A stretch of 64,000 bases of DNA from Bacillus marinisedimentorum (lineage in GTDB: Bacteria > Bacillota > Bacilli > Bacillales > Bacillaceae_O). Where the stretch lies: positions 23,145 through 87,144 of the forward strand of contig NZ_LWBL02000051.1 in NCBI RefSeq assembly GCF_001644195.2, in the 5' to 3' direction. This document shows positions 51,652-60,005 of this stretch, piece by piece. Position 1 is the first letter of the stretch. Every line of letters starts with the position of its first letter. Made by a program: the position numbers and the translations under genes. Below the pieces are notes generated by a model. The model had not been told where the DNA came from and searched no databases. It saw only the letters and a program-made list of their open reading frames with translations.

Positions 51652-52038
51652 TCAAACGTCTTTTTGCATCATTGCGAGCAGGAAGAAAAACAGGAAGCTC
51701 AAGAGGAGCGTGCTGCCGCCGGCAATGTAAAAAATGAGGACAACTGCATCAGGCAGGCCAAGGGGCTTGAAATAGTAGAGCCACATGCCAATCGTCAAAC
51801 CAAGCGAGCCGATGATTGCCGTCCATACATGCAATCTTGCAAGAAGCGGGCGATTCGGTGAAAAGACTTTATAGTATACTGCCCATGCAAATAAGCTGAG
51901 CCACCCTACAACAAGAATGTGAGCATGGATCGGCCTGAATGCCAGTGAGCCGGCTCCGGCCATATGGGAGCCGAGAAACGCACCTATAAGACCGAACGCT
52001 GCCGAAAACTTTAATAGAATCGAACTGTATTTTTCCAT
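51652..52038 (-). CDS. Small heme-copper oxidase subunit I-like membrane protein
   Basis: A 128-residue protein with four membrane helices that resembles a fragment of heme-copper oxidase subunit I (cbb3/NO-reductase type), particularly FRPIHAHILVVGWLSLFAWAVYY, whose paired histidines match the first heme-ligand helix. Many bacilli carry such a small stand-alone protein. The start is likely GTG/ATG at 52041/52038, nine to twelve bases after ACAGGGGG. Whether it binds heme or NO is not known. It lies near the nitrate respiration genes but is not part of an operon with them. Confidence 0.75.
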   Translation of the reverse strand: MEKYSSILLKFSAAFGLIGAFLGSHMAGAGSLAFRPIHAHILVVGWLSLFAWAVYYKVFSPNRPLLARLHVWTAIIGSLGLTIGMWLYYFKPLGLPDAVVLIFYIAGGSTLLLSFLFFFLLAMMQKDV

Positions 52039-52301
52039 CACGTGCTGCATCCCCCTGTCTTTACAAAGCAAAGTTTCAGTTTCCACGGCCTCCGGCTGAA
52101 AGCAGCCCGCTGCCGTTTCACTATCTTACAAGTTATCAAAATAAGACTTACATTTCACTTCTTAACTATTCTTACATCCTATCACTTTTTTGCCCGTCTC
52201 CGCTCAGTATAAAGTCAGCCCCGGCCGGCTAACCTTAAAGAGAAGTTGTTTCATCGCAAAAAAAATTTATGCAAGTTCATTATCTTTATGGGGAGGCTCA
52301 A

Positions 52302-52451
52302 ATGAGAAGTTTTGAAAACAAAGAAGCGATCGTCACTGGCGGCGGGGGTATCGGAAGGGCGCCTGCACTTGCCCATGCCAAAAAAGGAGCTTCAGTAGCC
52401 GAAAATGCGGTCACGTTTAATTTGTCCGTTATTCCAGTTTTAATTTGGTGA
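52302..52451 (+). pseudogene. Short-chain dehydrogenase remnant
   Basis: ATG 52302 after GGGGAGGCT starts RSFENKEAIVTGGGGIGRAPALAHAKKGASV, the Rossmann nucleotide-binding start of SDR enzymes (consensus VTGGxxGIGRA), but the frame runs into unrelated sequence within 40 codons and stops. The rest of the gene is missing. Pairs with nothing nearby. Confidence 0.65.
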
Positions 52452-52660
52452 TCCTCCCAAACCGCTGTACTATACAGCAGCCGGAAGAAAAAACGCTCCA
52501 TGCCGGTCCGAGTGCTGGAAAATATCGAAGGATCAGGGACCTCTCCCGGGAAATGCCGTATTCAAAGGTGTTTTCAGCGGGGTCTTTTTTTAAATGTTCA
52601 CTTGCAGAATTGTAATAATAGGATAATAATGGTGTTATCAAATTGTAAGGTAGTGAATTT

Positions 52661-54022
52661 ATGGTTATGCGAAATATACAGCTAAGAAAGAAAATACGGC
52701 TGTCATCCGTACAATTAATCATTCTGTTTTACTTCTCGGCGGCAGCTGTTTCCACGATTTTGTTAAGCCTTCCTGTCGCTCATCAGCCTGATGTCGACTG
52801 GACATTTATTGATGCCCTCTTTACAGCTGTAAGTGCTATCAGTGTCACCGGCCTCACAGTTGTTCCGACAGCGGGAACCTTTAGTACGGCGGGTGTTTTC
52901 ATTCTTATGTTTATTCTCCAGTTCGGGGGCATTGGCATTATGACACTCGGAACGTTCATTTGGCTGCTGTTCAGGAGGAAAATCGGATTCAGAGAACGCC
53001 AGTTGATTATGACGGATCAAAACCGTTCAACCTTCAGCGGACTTGTCCGTCTAATGAAACAAATACTGACCCTTATCCTGGCGATCGAACTTGTAGGTGC
53101 GATCATATTGGGAATCTATTTTCTTACATACTATCCAACCTGGCAGGAAGCCTTTTTGCAGGGGGCATTTGCAGCAGTAAGCGCAACAACGAATGCCGGC
53201 TTTGATATTACCGGGGCATCACTCGTTCCGTTCGCAAATGATTATTTTGTTCAGTTCATCAATATCATTTTGTTAATATCGGGTGCGATCGGATTTCCGG
53301 TTCTCATTGAAACACAGGAATTTATAAAGCATAAAGGAAAAGAACGGTATCGGTTTTCGCTGTATACGTTATTGACCACCATCACGTTTTTCGCCCTAAT
53401 TGCTGCAGGTACAATTCTTATTTACCTGTTTGAATTCAACCGTTTTTTTGCAGATAAAACATGGCATGAATCGCTTTTCTATTCGTTGTTCCAGTCTGTG
53501 ACAACCAGAAACGGCGGACTTGCCACAATGGATGTCAGCCAGTTTTCCGAACCGACACTTCTGCTCATTTGTTTCTTAATGTTCGTGGGCGCATCACCAA
53601 GCAGTGTCGGCGGCGGAGTCCGAACAACGACGTTTGCGATCGTGCTGTTAAGCATTTTCTTTTTCGCCAGAGGAAAAAACACGATTAAAATTTTCAGGCG
53701 GGAAATCGACAGCACGGACATCCACCGTTCATTTATTGTCATTACGACAGCAATGATGCTTTGCATATCTGCTGTCATGCTTCTCAGTTTCCTTGAGCCT
53801 TCGTTCAGTTTATTGGAAATCACCTTTGAAGTAGCCTCCGCTTTTGGTACGACAGGTCTGTCGATGGGAATTACGCCGGATCTGAGCACTGCCGGAAAGC
53901 TGGTAATCATTGTGTTAATGTTTGTGGGAAGGGTCGGCCTCATTTCATTCTTGTTGATCATCCGCGGAACAACGGCAACGGAGCATTACCGTTATCCGAG
54001 GGAAAGAGTGATCATCGGTTGA
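52661..54022 (+). CDS. Ktr/Trk-type potassium uptake channel subunit (KtrB/KtrD-like)
   Basis: A 453-residue TrkH/KtrB-family protein with four membrane-pore-membrane repeats. The filter-lining glycines are visible in SVTGLTVV, ATTNAGFD, TTRNGGLA and AFGTTGLS, as expected. It needs a cytoplasmic KtrA/KtrC partner (RCK), which is not in this window; in B. subtilis KtrD likewise lies apart from KtrC. ATG at 52661 follows AAGGTAGTG at a longer distance than usual. It has its own terminator. Potassium uptake coupled to sodium is the known activity of the family. Confidence 0.94.
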   Translation: MVMRNIQLRKKIRLSSVQLIILFYFSAAAVSTILLSLPVAHQPDVDWTFIDALFTAVSAISVTGLTVVPTAGTFSTAGVFILMFILQFGGIGIMTLGTFIWLLFRRKIGFRERQLIMTDQNRSTFSGLVRLMKQILTLILAIELVGAIILGIYFLTYYPTWQEAFLQGAFAAVSATTNAGFDITGASLVPFANDYFVQFINIILLISGAIGFPVLIETQEFIKHKGKERYRFSLYTLLTTITFFALIAAGTILIYLFEFNRFFADKTWHESLFYSLFQSVTTRNGGLATMDVSQFSEPTLLLICFLMFVGASPSSVGGGVRTTTFAIVLLSIFFFARGKNTIKIFRREIDSTDIHRSFIVITTAMMLCISAVMLLSFLEPSFSLLEITFEVASAFGTTGLSMGITPDLSTAGKLVIIVLMFVGRVGLISFLLIIRGTTATEHYRYPRERVIIG

Positions 54023-54055
54023 GGGACCTTATTCTGACAGATTATCATGTTTGCG

Positions 54056-54086
54056 AAAAATCCGCCGTGTGTGGCGGATTTTTTCG
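54056..54086 (+). terminator. Intrinsic terminator of the Ktr gene
   Basis: AAAATCCGCC / GGCGGATTTT stem with a six-base loop and TTTTTC after it. Confidence 0.9.
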
Positions 54087-54327
54087 TCTGATAAAGGAAG
54101 TATGTATAGACATATGGAAATAACTCAAAATATGGGCATTGTTACCTTAAAATGAGTTTTATTCCATCCTTAATAGATAATAGTATAAATAGAGCAGAAT
54201 GTGCTGGCTTTCAGGTGCTGCATGATAGCTTCTGAGAAACTTGCTCCTTGCAAAAGCTCCACACATCTTGAAACCACTGTCCGGTTCCCAGGTGTTCAAG
54301 ATCAAAATCACAAAGGAAGGTGTTTTC

Positions 54328-55827
54328 ATGCAAAAACCGGGACTTCAGTTAGGGCTGCAGACGTTCAGTCTGCTAGCAGGTTTTATGGTATGGGTCATTA
54401 TTTCGTCTCTCATGCCGTTTATCAAGGAAGACATTGATCTTGGCGCAAACCAAATCGCCCTGGCAACCGCAATTCCGGTAATCCTTGGCTCGCTTCTCCG
54501 CGTGCCGCTTGGCTATTGGGCAAATAAATACGGTGCGCGCCTTTTATTCACAATCAGTTTCATCATCCTCTTATTTCCAGTGTTCTATCTGAGCATTGCC
54601 GACTCTTTTTTAGATCTTGTGCTTGGCGGGCTTCTCGTTGGACTGGGTGGTGCTGTCTTTTCGATTGGTGTTACGTCGCTGCCAAAATATTACGATAAAA
54701 CGCGGCACGGTTTCGTAAACGGCATCTATGCAGTCGGCAATATCGGAACGGCTGTCACCTCATTTGCCGCTCCGCTCATTGCTGCACAAGTCGGCTGGCA
54801 GGCTACAATCCGCCTTTATCTCGTACTGCTGCTGTTTTTCATCGTCCTTAACTTCCTATTCGGCGACCGCCGTGAGCGGAAGGTGAAAGTACCTGTCATT
54901 CCTCAAATAAAAGAAGTCATTCCAAATGAGAAAATGTGGTTCTTGAGTTTGTTTTACTTCATTACATTCGGTTCTTTCGTCGCTTTTACAATTTATCTGC
55001 CCAACTTCCTCGTGACCAATTTCGGATTGTCCAGCAGCGACGCTGGAATGCGGACGGCTGGATTCATCGTGCTGGCTACCTTTTTACGTCCTGTTGGCGG
55101 CTGGCTCGGCGACAAATTTGATTCGTTCAAGCTGCTGATGGCTGTGTTTGCGGGTCTGACCCTGGCCGGCGTGCTGTTGTCCTTTTCTCCGACAATCGGG
55201 CTATATACAGTCGGCGTCTTAAGTGTGGCCGTTTGCGCAGGTATCGGAAATGGGCTTGTGTTCAAGCTGGTGCCGTTTTATTTTTCCCGGCAGGCAGGTA
55301 TCGTCAACGGCATCGTGTCTGCGATCGGCGGGCTTGGCGGATTCTTCCCGCCGCTTGTGCTCAGTGCCGTTTACGGAATAACCGGCCATTATGCGATCGG
55401 TTTCATGGCACTTTCACAGTTCGCCCTGGCAAGTCTGATTATCGTCATCTGGATGTATTTTACCGACAAATTGCAAATGACTTATACGGCAATGAAACAT
55501 ACAGTGGAAGGAATTATGATTACAGACCAAAACGGCATCATTCAATATGTGAATCCCGCATTTACGGAGACAACGGGCTTTAAGGAAGACGAAGCGGTCG
55601 GCAAAACGCCCAGCATTTTGAAATCCGGGAAACATGATGAACAATTTTACCGTAAATTGTGGGATAATCTCGAGCGCGACGGCTTCTGGAAAGGGGAAAT
55701 ATGGAACCGGAAAAAGAATGGGGATTTGTTTTTGGAGTGGCTGACCATCAGTCCGATCAGCGAAAGCAACCAGCCTGTCACAGGATATGTCGCGATGTTC
55801 TCCGAATTGAAGGAAGAATCCAGGTAA
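54328..55827 (+). CDS. narK: NarK nitrate/nitrite transporter fused to a C-terminal PAS domain
   Basis: A 499-residue protein. Residues 1-388 are a nitrate-nitrite porter with twelve helices, including LLRVPLGYWANKYGAR (substrate-binding Arg), GIGNGLVFKLVPFYFSRQAG and GIVSAIGGLGGFFPPLVLS, all NarK signatures. Residues 389-499 (55492-55824) form a PAS domain with the classical HTVEGIMITDQNGIIQYVNPAFTETTGFKEDEAVGKTPSIL and a PAC-like end (GDLFLEWLTISPI, ESNQPVTGYVAMFSELKE). ATG 54328 has GGAAGGTG upstream; the frame is open from 54241 without a binding site. Convergent with the narGHJI operon. The PAS may sense redox, oxygen or flavin and adjust transport (inference). Confidence 0.92.
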   Translation: MQKPGLQLGLQTFSLLAGFMVWVIISSLMPFIKEDIDLGANQIALATAIPVILGSLLRVPLGYWANKYGARLLFTISFIILLFPVFYLSIADSFLDLVLGGLLVGLGGAVFSIGVTSLPKYYDKTRHGFVNGIYAVGNIGTAVTSFAAPLIAAQVGWQATIRLYLVLLLFFIVLNFLFGDRRERKVKVPVIPQIKEVIPNEKMWFLSLFYFITFGSFVAFTIYLPNFLVTNFGLSSSDAGMRTAGFIVLATFLRPVGGWLGDKFDSFKLLMAVFAGLTLAGVLLSFSPTIGLYTVGVLSVAVCAGIGNGLVFKLVPFYFSRQAGIVNGIVSAIGGLGGFFPPLVLSAVYGITGHYAIGFMALSQFALASLIIVIWMYFTDKLQMTYTAMKHTVEGIMITDQNGIIQYVNPAFTETTGFKEDEAVGKTPSILKSGKHDEQFYRKLWDNLERDGFWKGEIWNRKKNGDLFLEWLTISPISESNQPVTGYVAMFSELKEESR

Positions 55828-55830
55828 TAA

Positions 55831-55956
55831 GAAAAGCGCAAGGCGTACGCATAGCGGCGTATGCATGTACGGGGCCGCACCAGGAACGGCGCTTTTCCCT
55901 TCATGGTGCGGCAATGCTTGAGAAGATAGCCCCTACGACTCGCAGCCGGACATTCG
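55831..55956. repeat. GCGCAAGGCGCC palindromic repeat, copy 4
   Basis: Begins GAAAAGCGCAAGGCGTACGC four bases after the narK stop and ends near CGCAGCCGGACATTCG; the inner pair GGGCCGCACCAGGAACGGCG / CATGGTGCGG is also seen in the 56560 copy. Confidence 0.8.
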
Positions 55957-55958
55957 AC

Positions 55959-56055
55959 ATGCGCAAGGCGCCGCTTAGCGGCGTACTCATAATCGGGAGT
56001 ATCAGCAATAAGGCGGTTTTCCCTCCCGGAGGGGAGCAGCTGATCCGCATCCCTA
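55959..56055. repeat. GCGCAAGGCGCC palindromic repeat, partial copy 5
   Basis: Starts GCGCAAGGCGCCGCTTAGCG and runs to about GGGGAGCAGCTGATCC; the distal CTGGAGCTGGAC end is missing. Confidence 0.65.
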
Positions 56056-56242
56056 AACAATGCCCAACCAGCACAGCCTGTGTACCCCGGCCATGGAAAT
56101 TTGCACGTTCTACCACCTGTCAAGCAAGCTGACGGCCAAAATAGGGTTATATACTCATATACATGATCACTCAAACCATTTAGGTCCGGTAACCTGCCGG
56201 ATTTGTCTCATTTTATAAAAAAAACTATTACTTTTCTTCTTA

Positions 56243-56475
56243 TTTCACGCCAGATGACTGTTCCTTCGCGCCATATCCCCGGCTTTTCACGCCGTTTACG
56301 AACAACCGCGATCAGGGGGATGCACTTTCGCGCGGCATCTGTTTTCTTTCACGCCAAACGATCACTGTTTCACGCATAATCTTCCATATTTCATGCCGTA
56401 GAGTCCAACTTTCACGCCGGAGCAGCTGTTTCGCGCCATTCAGCCCGGCTTTCACGCCGGAACTCCTTTTTTTCA
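56243..56475. repeat. Phased TTTCACGCC repeat array IV
   Basis: Eleven TTTCACGCC-like words about 21 bp apart, nearly colinear with array III (GGATGCACTTTCGCGCGG, TTTCGCGCCATTCAGCCCGG). Non-coding; flanked by palindromic repeats as array III is. Confidence 0.9.
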
Positions 56476-56518
56476 AGCATGGCGATAAACCCTGGCTCGC
56501 ACCCGGACATTCGAAATG

Positions 56519-56684
56519 CGATAGCCGCTGGCGCCTGAAGCTGCACATCTTGAAATACGGAAAGCCCTTGTTCAGCGGCGTACGCATAAGCAGGGCCGCA
56601 CCAGGAAGGGCGTTTTTCCCTTCATGGGGCGGCAATGCTTATGACGATAGCCGCTAGGGCTCGCAGCTGAACATTGATCTTGCT
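56519..56684. repeat. GCGCAAGGCGCC palindromic repeats: truncated end plus copy 6
   Basis: GATAGCCGCTGGCGCCTGAAGC (56519 on) is the right end of one copy; a further copy runs from about 56560 (AAGCCCTTGTTCAGCGGCGT) to 56684 (TGAACATTGATCTTGCT). Confidence 0.75.
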
Positions 56685-56706
56685 TGAAACCTTTCTTACC
56701 CATTGA

Positions 56707-56737
56707 AAGAAGGGCACCCCGCATCCAGCGGAGCGCC
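56707..56737 (-). terminator. Hairpin terminator of the nar operon
   Basis: AAGGGCGCTCCGC pairs imperfectly with GCGGGGTGCCCTT on the minus strand, followed by a T-rich TTCTTTC tail. It lies just after the hemerythrin gene. Confidence 0.7.
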
Positions 56738-56746
56738 CTTTTCGTT

Positions 56747-57163
56747 TCAGTCATCAAGCAAATACCGTTCTTCATCACGGCTGTGATGCCAGTTAACGAC
56801 AAGCAGGCTATCAAACATCGCCAGCCGTTTTTCAATAGCCGTTTCGTCATTAAGCAATTCTTTAATACCAGCAATGATTTTCCTGAGTAAATCATGGTCC
56901 CTTTTTAACTGGGTTATCGTTTCGGTCAGTTCGGGCTTCTTTTGCTTCATCTCCTCATAAAGCCCCTCTTCTTCCGACTCGGCATGGGTAAGAATATGGT
57001 CCTGCCAGTGTTCAATCAAAATCACTTCTGCCTGGCCCGCTTCTTTTGTGCGGCCGTCCTGATAAAGTCTTTTCAACACTTCCGTCATTTCTTCCACCTG
57101 TCCATATGCCGCTTCATGAATGGATCGGTGTTGATTCAGCTGTCGCAATGCAGGTCCTGACAT
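56747..57163 (-). CDS. Hemerythrin HHE-domain protein
   Basis: A 138-residue four-helix protein with the di-iron pattern of hemerythrin-like domains: an early His in NQHRSIHE, EHWQDHILTHAESEEEGLYEEM, LKRDHDLLRKI and NWHHSRDEERYLLDD. It probably binds oxygen, NO or iron, and would fit with protection or sensing in nitrate respiration (inference). ATG 57163 has AAAAGGAATG upstream; the frame start at 57193 lacks one. It follows narI by 48 bp and ends the operon. Confidence 0.88.
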   Translation of the reverse strand: MSGPALRQLNQHRSIHEAAYGQVEEMTEVLKRLYQDGRTKEAGQAEVILIEHWQDHILTHAESEEEGLYEEMKQKKPELTETITQLKRDHDLLRKIIAGIKELLNDETAIEKRLAMFDSLLVVNWHHSRDEERYLLDD

Positions 57164-57211
57164 GAAATCATTCCTTTTCCTTCTGGTTAACAATCATTAC
57201 TCTTCACTATT

Positions 57212-57919
57212 TCACTGCACCTTTTTTGATCTATCCGGATTTGCCCGCCTGTAAATGACATATTTTCTGGCAATGTATTCAAGCGGAAGGCTCCACACAT
57301 GAACAAGCCTTGTAAACGGCCAAACCGCAAAAAGGGTGAAGGCTGCAAACACATGGGCCTGAAAGCCCCAGGGAGCTGTTGCAAGCATTTCCGGCATCGG
57401 CCTGAAGGTGAGGATGCCGCGGAACCACGGACCGATTGTATCCCGGTAATCGAACTCGCCTCCAGATGCAGTGTACCAGGCCGTATTCGTGAAGCCGACC
57501 ACCGTTACGACCCCGATCAGCAACAGAACCCATAAATCCTTCCGTGAACCTGTTTCACTGACCCGTTTGTTTTTCAGCCTGCGGATCGTGAGGAGCGCAC
57601 CACCGATCACCATCGCAGCACCGGCGAGCCCGCCGAACCAGACGGCTCCGAAGTGATACATCTCTTCCGTGATTCCGATCATCGGGTAAAAGGCTTTCGG
57701 CACAAGAATACCGCCGACATGCCCGAAAAATACAAAAATGACACCGAAGTGGAATAGGATGCTCCCCCACCGGAGGAGCGCGTCCGACTTCAAAAACTGG
57801 CTTGACTGCGCAGACCAGCCGAACTGGTCATAATTGTACCGGTAAATATGCCCGACAACAAAAATTGTCAACGTTATATAAGGATAAGCGACCCATAACA
57901 GGAAATCAATTGGTGTCAT
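57212..57919 (-). CDS. narI: Respiratory nitrate reductase gamma subunit (cytochrome b)
   Basis: A 235-residue membrane protein with five helices that carries two b hemes and passes electrons from menaquinol to NarH. The conserved VAYPYITLTIFVVGHIYRY, FHFGVIFVFFGHVGGILVPKAF and HVFAAFTLFAVWPFTRLVHVWSLPLEY blocks, including the His ligands, are intact. ATG 57919, 15 bp after narJ. Fourth gene of narGHJI. Confidence 0.96.
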   Translation of the reverse strand: MTPIDFLLWVAYPYITLTIFVVGHIYRYNYDQFGWSAQSSQFLKSDALLRWGSILFHFGVIFVFFGHVGGILVPKAFYPMIGITEEMYHFGAVWFGGLAGAAMVIGGALLTIRRLKNKRVSETGSRKDLWVLLLIGVVTVVGFTNTAWYTASGGEFDYRDTIGPWFRGILTFRPMPEMLATAPWGFQAHVFAAFTLFAVWPFTRLVHVWSLPLEYIARKYVIYRRANPDRSKKVQ

Positions 57920-57934
57920 GCGGAATCCATCCCT

Positions 57935-58471
57935 TCATACCGTATTGGCCTTTTGGCCTGGCGCGATCGCATCCAATGTTTCCAGAGCGGCTGCAAGCAG
58001 AAACGAATAAGGGGAATTCTGGTCCCGCAGCTGTCCGAAGAGTTCATCCATCGCCTTTTTATGGATAAAATAAAGTTTTTGGATGAAACCCTCATCCGCT
58101 TCTGACATGAATTCAAGAATCAGGGGCAGGTAGTCGGGCAGTTCGCCATCCTTTATATAAAACCCCGCTTTCGCAAACTCCATTTTCAGTTTCACGAATC
58201 CGAGCCCGCGTTCCCGCTTATCGCCAAACACGCCATATGTGAGATATAAGGAGCAGTCCTGGCTGAAATCGAACTGTTTCACATAATTTTGGCTGAATTC
58301 CATCCAGGGGACAGAAACCGCATAATCCCAGAATGCAGCGATATTCTTTTTGACCGGACTGTCAGGAAGCCCGGCAATGAACCGGGCAACTTCTTCATTC
58401 CTGTGCCAGTCTTCTTCAGGGTAACGGAGGAACAAAGAGCATAGTTTCAACACATTTCTACTGTCTTCCAT
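57935..58471 (-). CDS. narJ: Nitrate reductase assembly chaperone (molybdenum cofactor insertion)
   Basis: A 178-residue member of the TorD/NarJ chaperone family, which holds NarG until the cofactor and iron-sulfur clusters are inserted. The LFLRYPEEDW start, QNYVKQFDFSQDCSLYLTYGVFGDKRERG and ELPDYLPLILEFM blocks are typical. I choose ATG 58471, eight bases after GGAGG; a GTG at 58480 lies almost on that site. It overlaps the end of narH by 14 bp. Confidence 0.95.
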   Translation of the reverse strand: MEDSRNVLKLCSLFLRYPEEDWHRNEEVARFIAGLPDSPVKKNIAAFWDYAVSVPWMEFSQNYVKQFDFSQDCSLYLTYGVFGDKRERGLGFVKLKMEFAKAGFYIKDGELPDYLPLILEFMSEADEGFIQKLYFIHKKAMDELFGQLRDQNSPYSFLLAAALETLDAIAPGQKANTV

Positions 58472-60005
58472 CCTTCGCACCTCCTGTCACATCACTCCAA
58501 TAAGATTCACTGTATTCATACGGGTCTTTCCATTCGCCGTTTACGGCACAGGATTCACAGCCTTCCATGAAGTCAAAGCCTGCACTTCCCTGATGGTTGA
58601 ACATATTTTCAGCCTGTTCACGATGGGCTTTCGGAATGACATAACGGTCCCCGTATTTTGCAATAGCCGATAATTCATACATGTCACGCGCCATCTGCTC
58701 GGAGATGCCGACTTCGTCGATGAGCCTTGTATCCGGTTCTTTGCCAAGGTCGATGCTGCGCATATATGTCCGCATGGCAACCAGCTTTTTCAGTACGTGT
58801 GATACCAGTTCCGTGTCACCTGCTGTCATCAGGTTTGCAAGATATTCAATCGGAATCCTGAACTGGTCAATTGCCGGGAAAACGACAGACGGGTCAAGGT
58901 CGTTGAAATGGCCGTTGAACGCATCGACAATCGGGCTTAACGGCGGAATATACCAGACCATCGGCAGCGTCCGGTATTCCGGATGGAGCGGAAGCGCGAT
59001 TTTCTGTTCACAGGCCAGCTTGTACACCGGCGATTCCTGGGCAGCTTCAATCCAGTCTTCCGGAATGCCGTCTTTTTTTGCCTGGGCGATGACTTCCGGG
59101 TCGTTCGGATCAAGAATCAAGTCGAGCTGGGCCTGGTAAAGGTCCTGATCGTTCGGAACAGAAGCTGCTTCTTTCACGCGATCGGCATCATAAAGGACAA
59201 TGCCGATATAGCGGATCCGGCCGACGCACGTTTCCGAACAGATTGTCGGATCGCCGTTTTCGATCTTCGGAAAACAGAACGTACATTTTTCTGCTTTGTT
59301 CGTCTGCCAGTTGAAATACACTTTCTTGTAAGGGCAGCCAGACATGCAGTATCTCCAGCTGCGGCATGCGTCCTGGTCGACAAGGACAATGCCGTCTTCC
59401 TCACGTTTGTACATCGCGCCTGAAGGACAGGAGGAGACGCATGACGGATTGACACAATGTTCGCAGATACGCGGCAAATACATCATGAACGCCTGTTCGA
59501 ATTCGAACTTCACTTTTTCGTCGATCCCCTGCATATTCGGATCCCGTTTTCCCGTTTCATGGACACCGGCCAGATCATCTTCCCAGTTCGGCCCCCAGAG
59601 GATATCCATGTATTCTCCGGTCAGCTGCGATTTCGGGCGCGCGACCGGCTGGTGTGATTTTTCCGGGCTGTTGACAAGGTTATCGTATTCATAGGTCCAT
59701 GGTTCATAATATTCATCCATATCAAGCATGTCGGGATTAAAAAAGATATTCAAGAGCTTGCTTGCTTTCCCTCCCGCTTTCAGGGACAGCTTGCCATTGC
59801 GCATTTCCCAGCCGCCCTTGTTTTTCTCCTGGTTTTCCCATTCTTTCGGGTAGCCGATGCCAGGCTTCGTCTCCACGTTGTTCCACCACATGTATTCAGC
59901 ACCAGGCCTGTTTGTCCACGTATTATTGCATGTGACACTGCACGTATGACAGCCGATGCATTTATCGAGATTCATCACCATTCCAAATTGAGCTTTAATC
60001 TTCAA
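58458..60005 (-). CDS. narH: Respiratory nitrate reductase beta subunit (Fe-S protein)
   Basis: A 515-residue iron-sulfur protein with four ferredoxin-type cluster motifs: LDKCIGCHTCSVTCNNTW, CEHCVNPSCVSSCPSGAMY, DACRSWRYCMSGCPYKK and CTFCFPKIENGDPTICSETC. The start is TTG at 60005 (reading KIKAQFGMVMNLDKC), 11 bp inside the narG end with CGAGGTGG upstream, which fits the N-terminus of known NarH proteins; the longer open frame to 60107 lies inside narG and is not used. It passes electrons from NarI to NarG. Confidence 0.96.
   Translation of the reverse strand: MKIKAQFGMVMNLDKCIGCHTCSVTCNNTWTNRPGAEYMWWNNVETKPGIGYPKEWENQEKNKGGWEMRNGKLSLKAGGKASKLLNIFFNPDMLDMDEYYEPWTYEYDNLVNSPEKSHQPVARPKSQLTGEYMDILWGPNWEDDLAGVHETGKRDPNMQGIDEKVKFEFEQAFMMYLPRICEHCVNPSCVSSCPSGAMYKREEDGIVLVDQDACRSWRYCMSGCPYKKVYFNWQTNKAEKCTFCFPKIENGDPTICSETCVGRIRYIGIVLYDADRVKEAASVPNDQDLYQAQLDLILDPNDPEVIAQAKKDGIPEDWIEAAQESPVYKLACEQKIALPLHPEYRTLPMVWYIPPLSPIVDAFNGHFNDLDPSVVFPAIDQFRIPIEYLANLMTAGDTELVSHVLKKLVAMRTYMRSIDLGKEPDTRLIDEVGISEQMARDMYELSAIAKYGDRYVIPKAHREQAENMFNHQGSAGFDFMEGCESCAVNGEWKDPYEYSESYWSDVTGGAKDGRQ

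Noticed and set aside
56312..56895. Minus-strand frames across array IV and the palindromic repeats
   Set aside because: They cover intergenic repeats and the opposite strand of the hemerythrin gene and have no binding sites.
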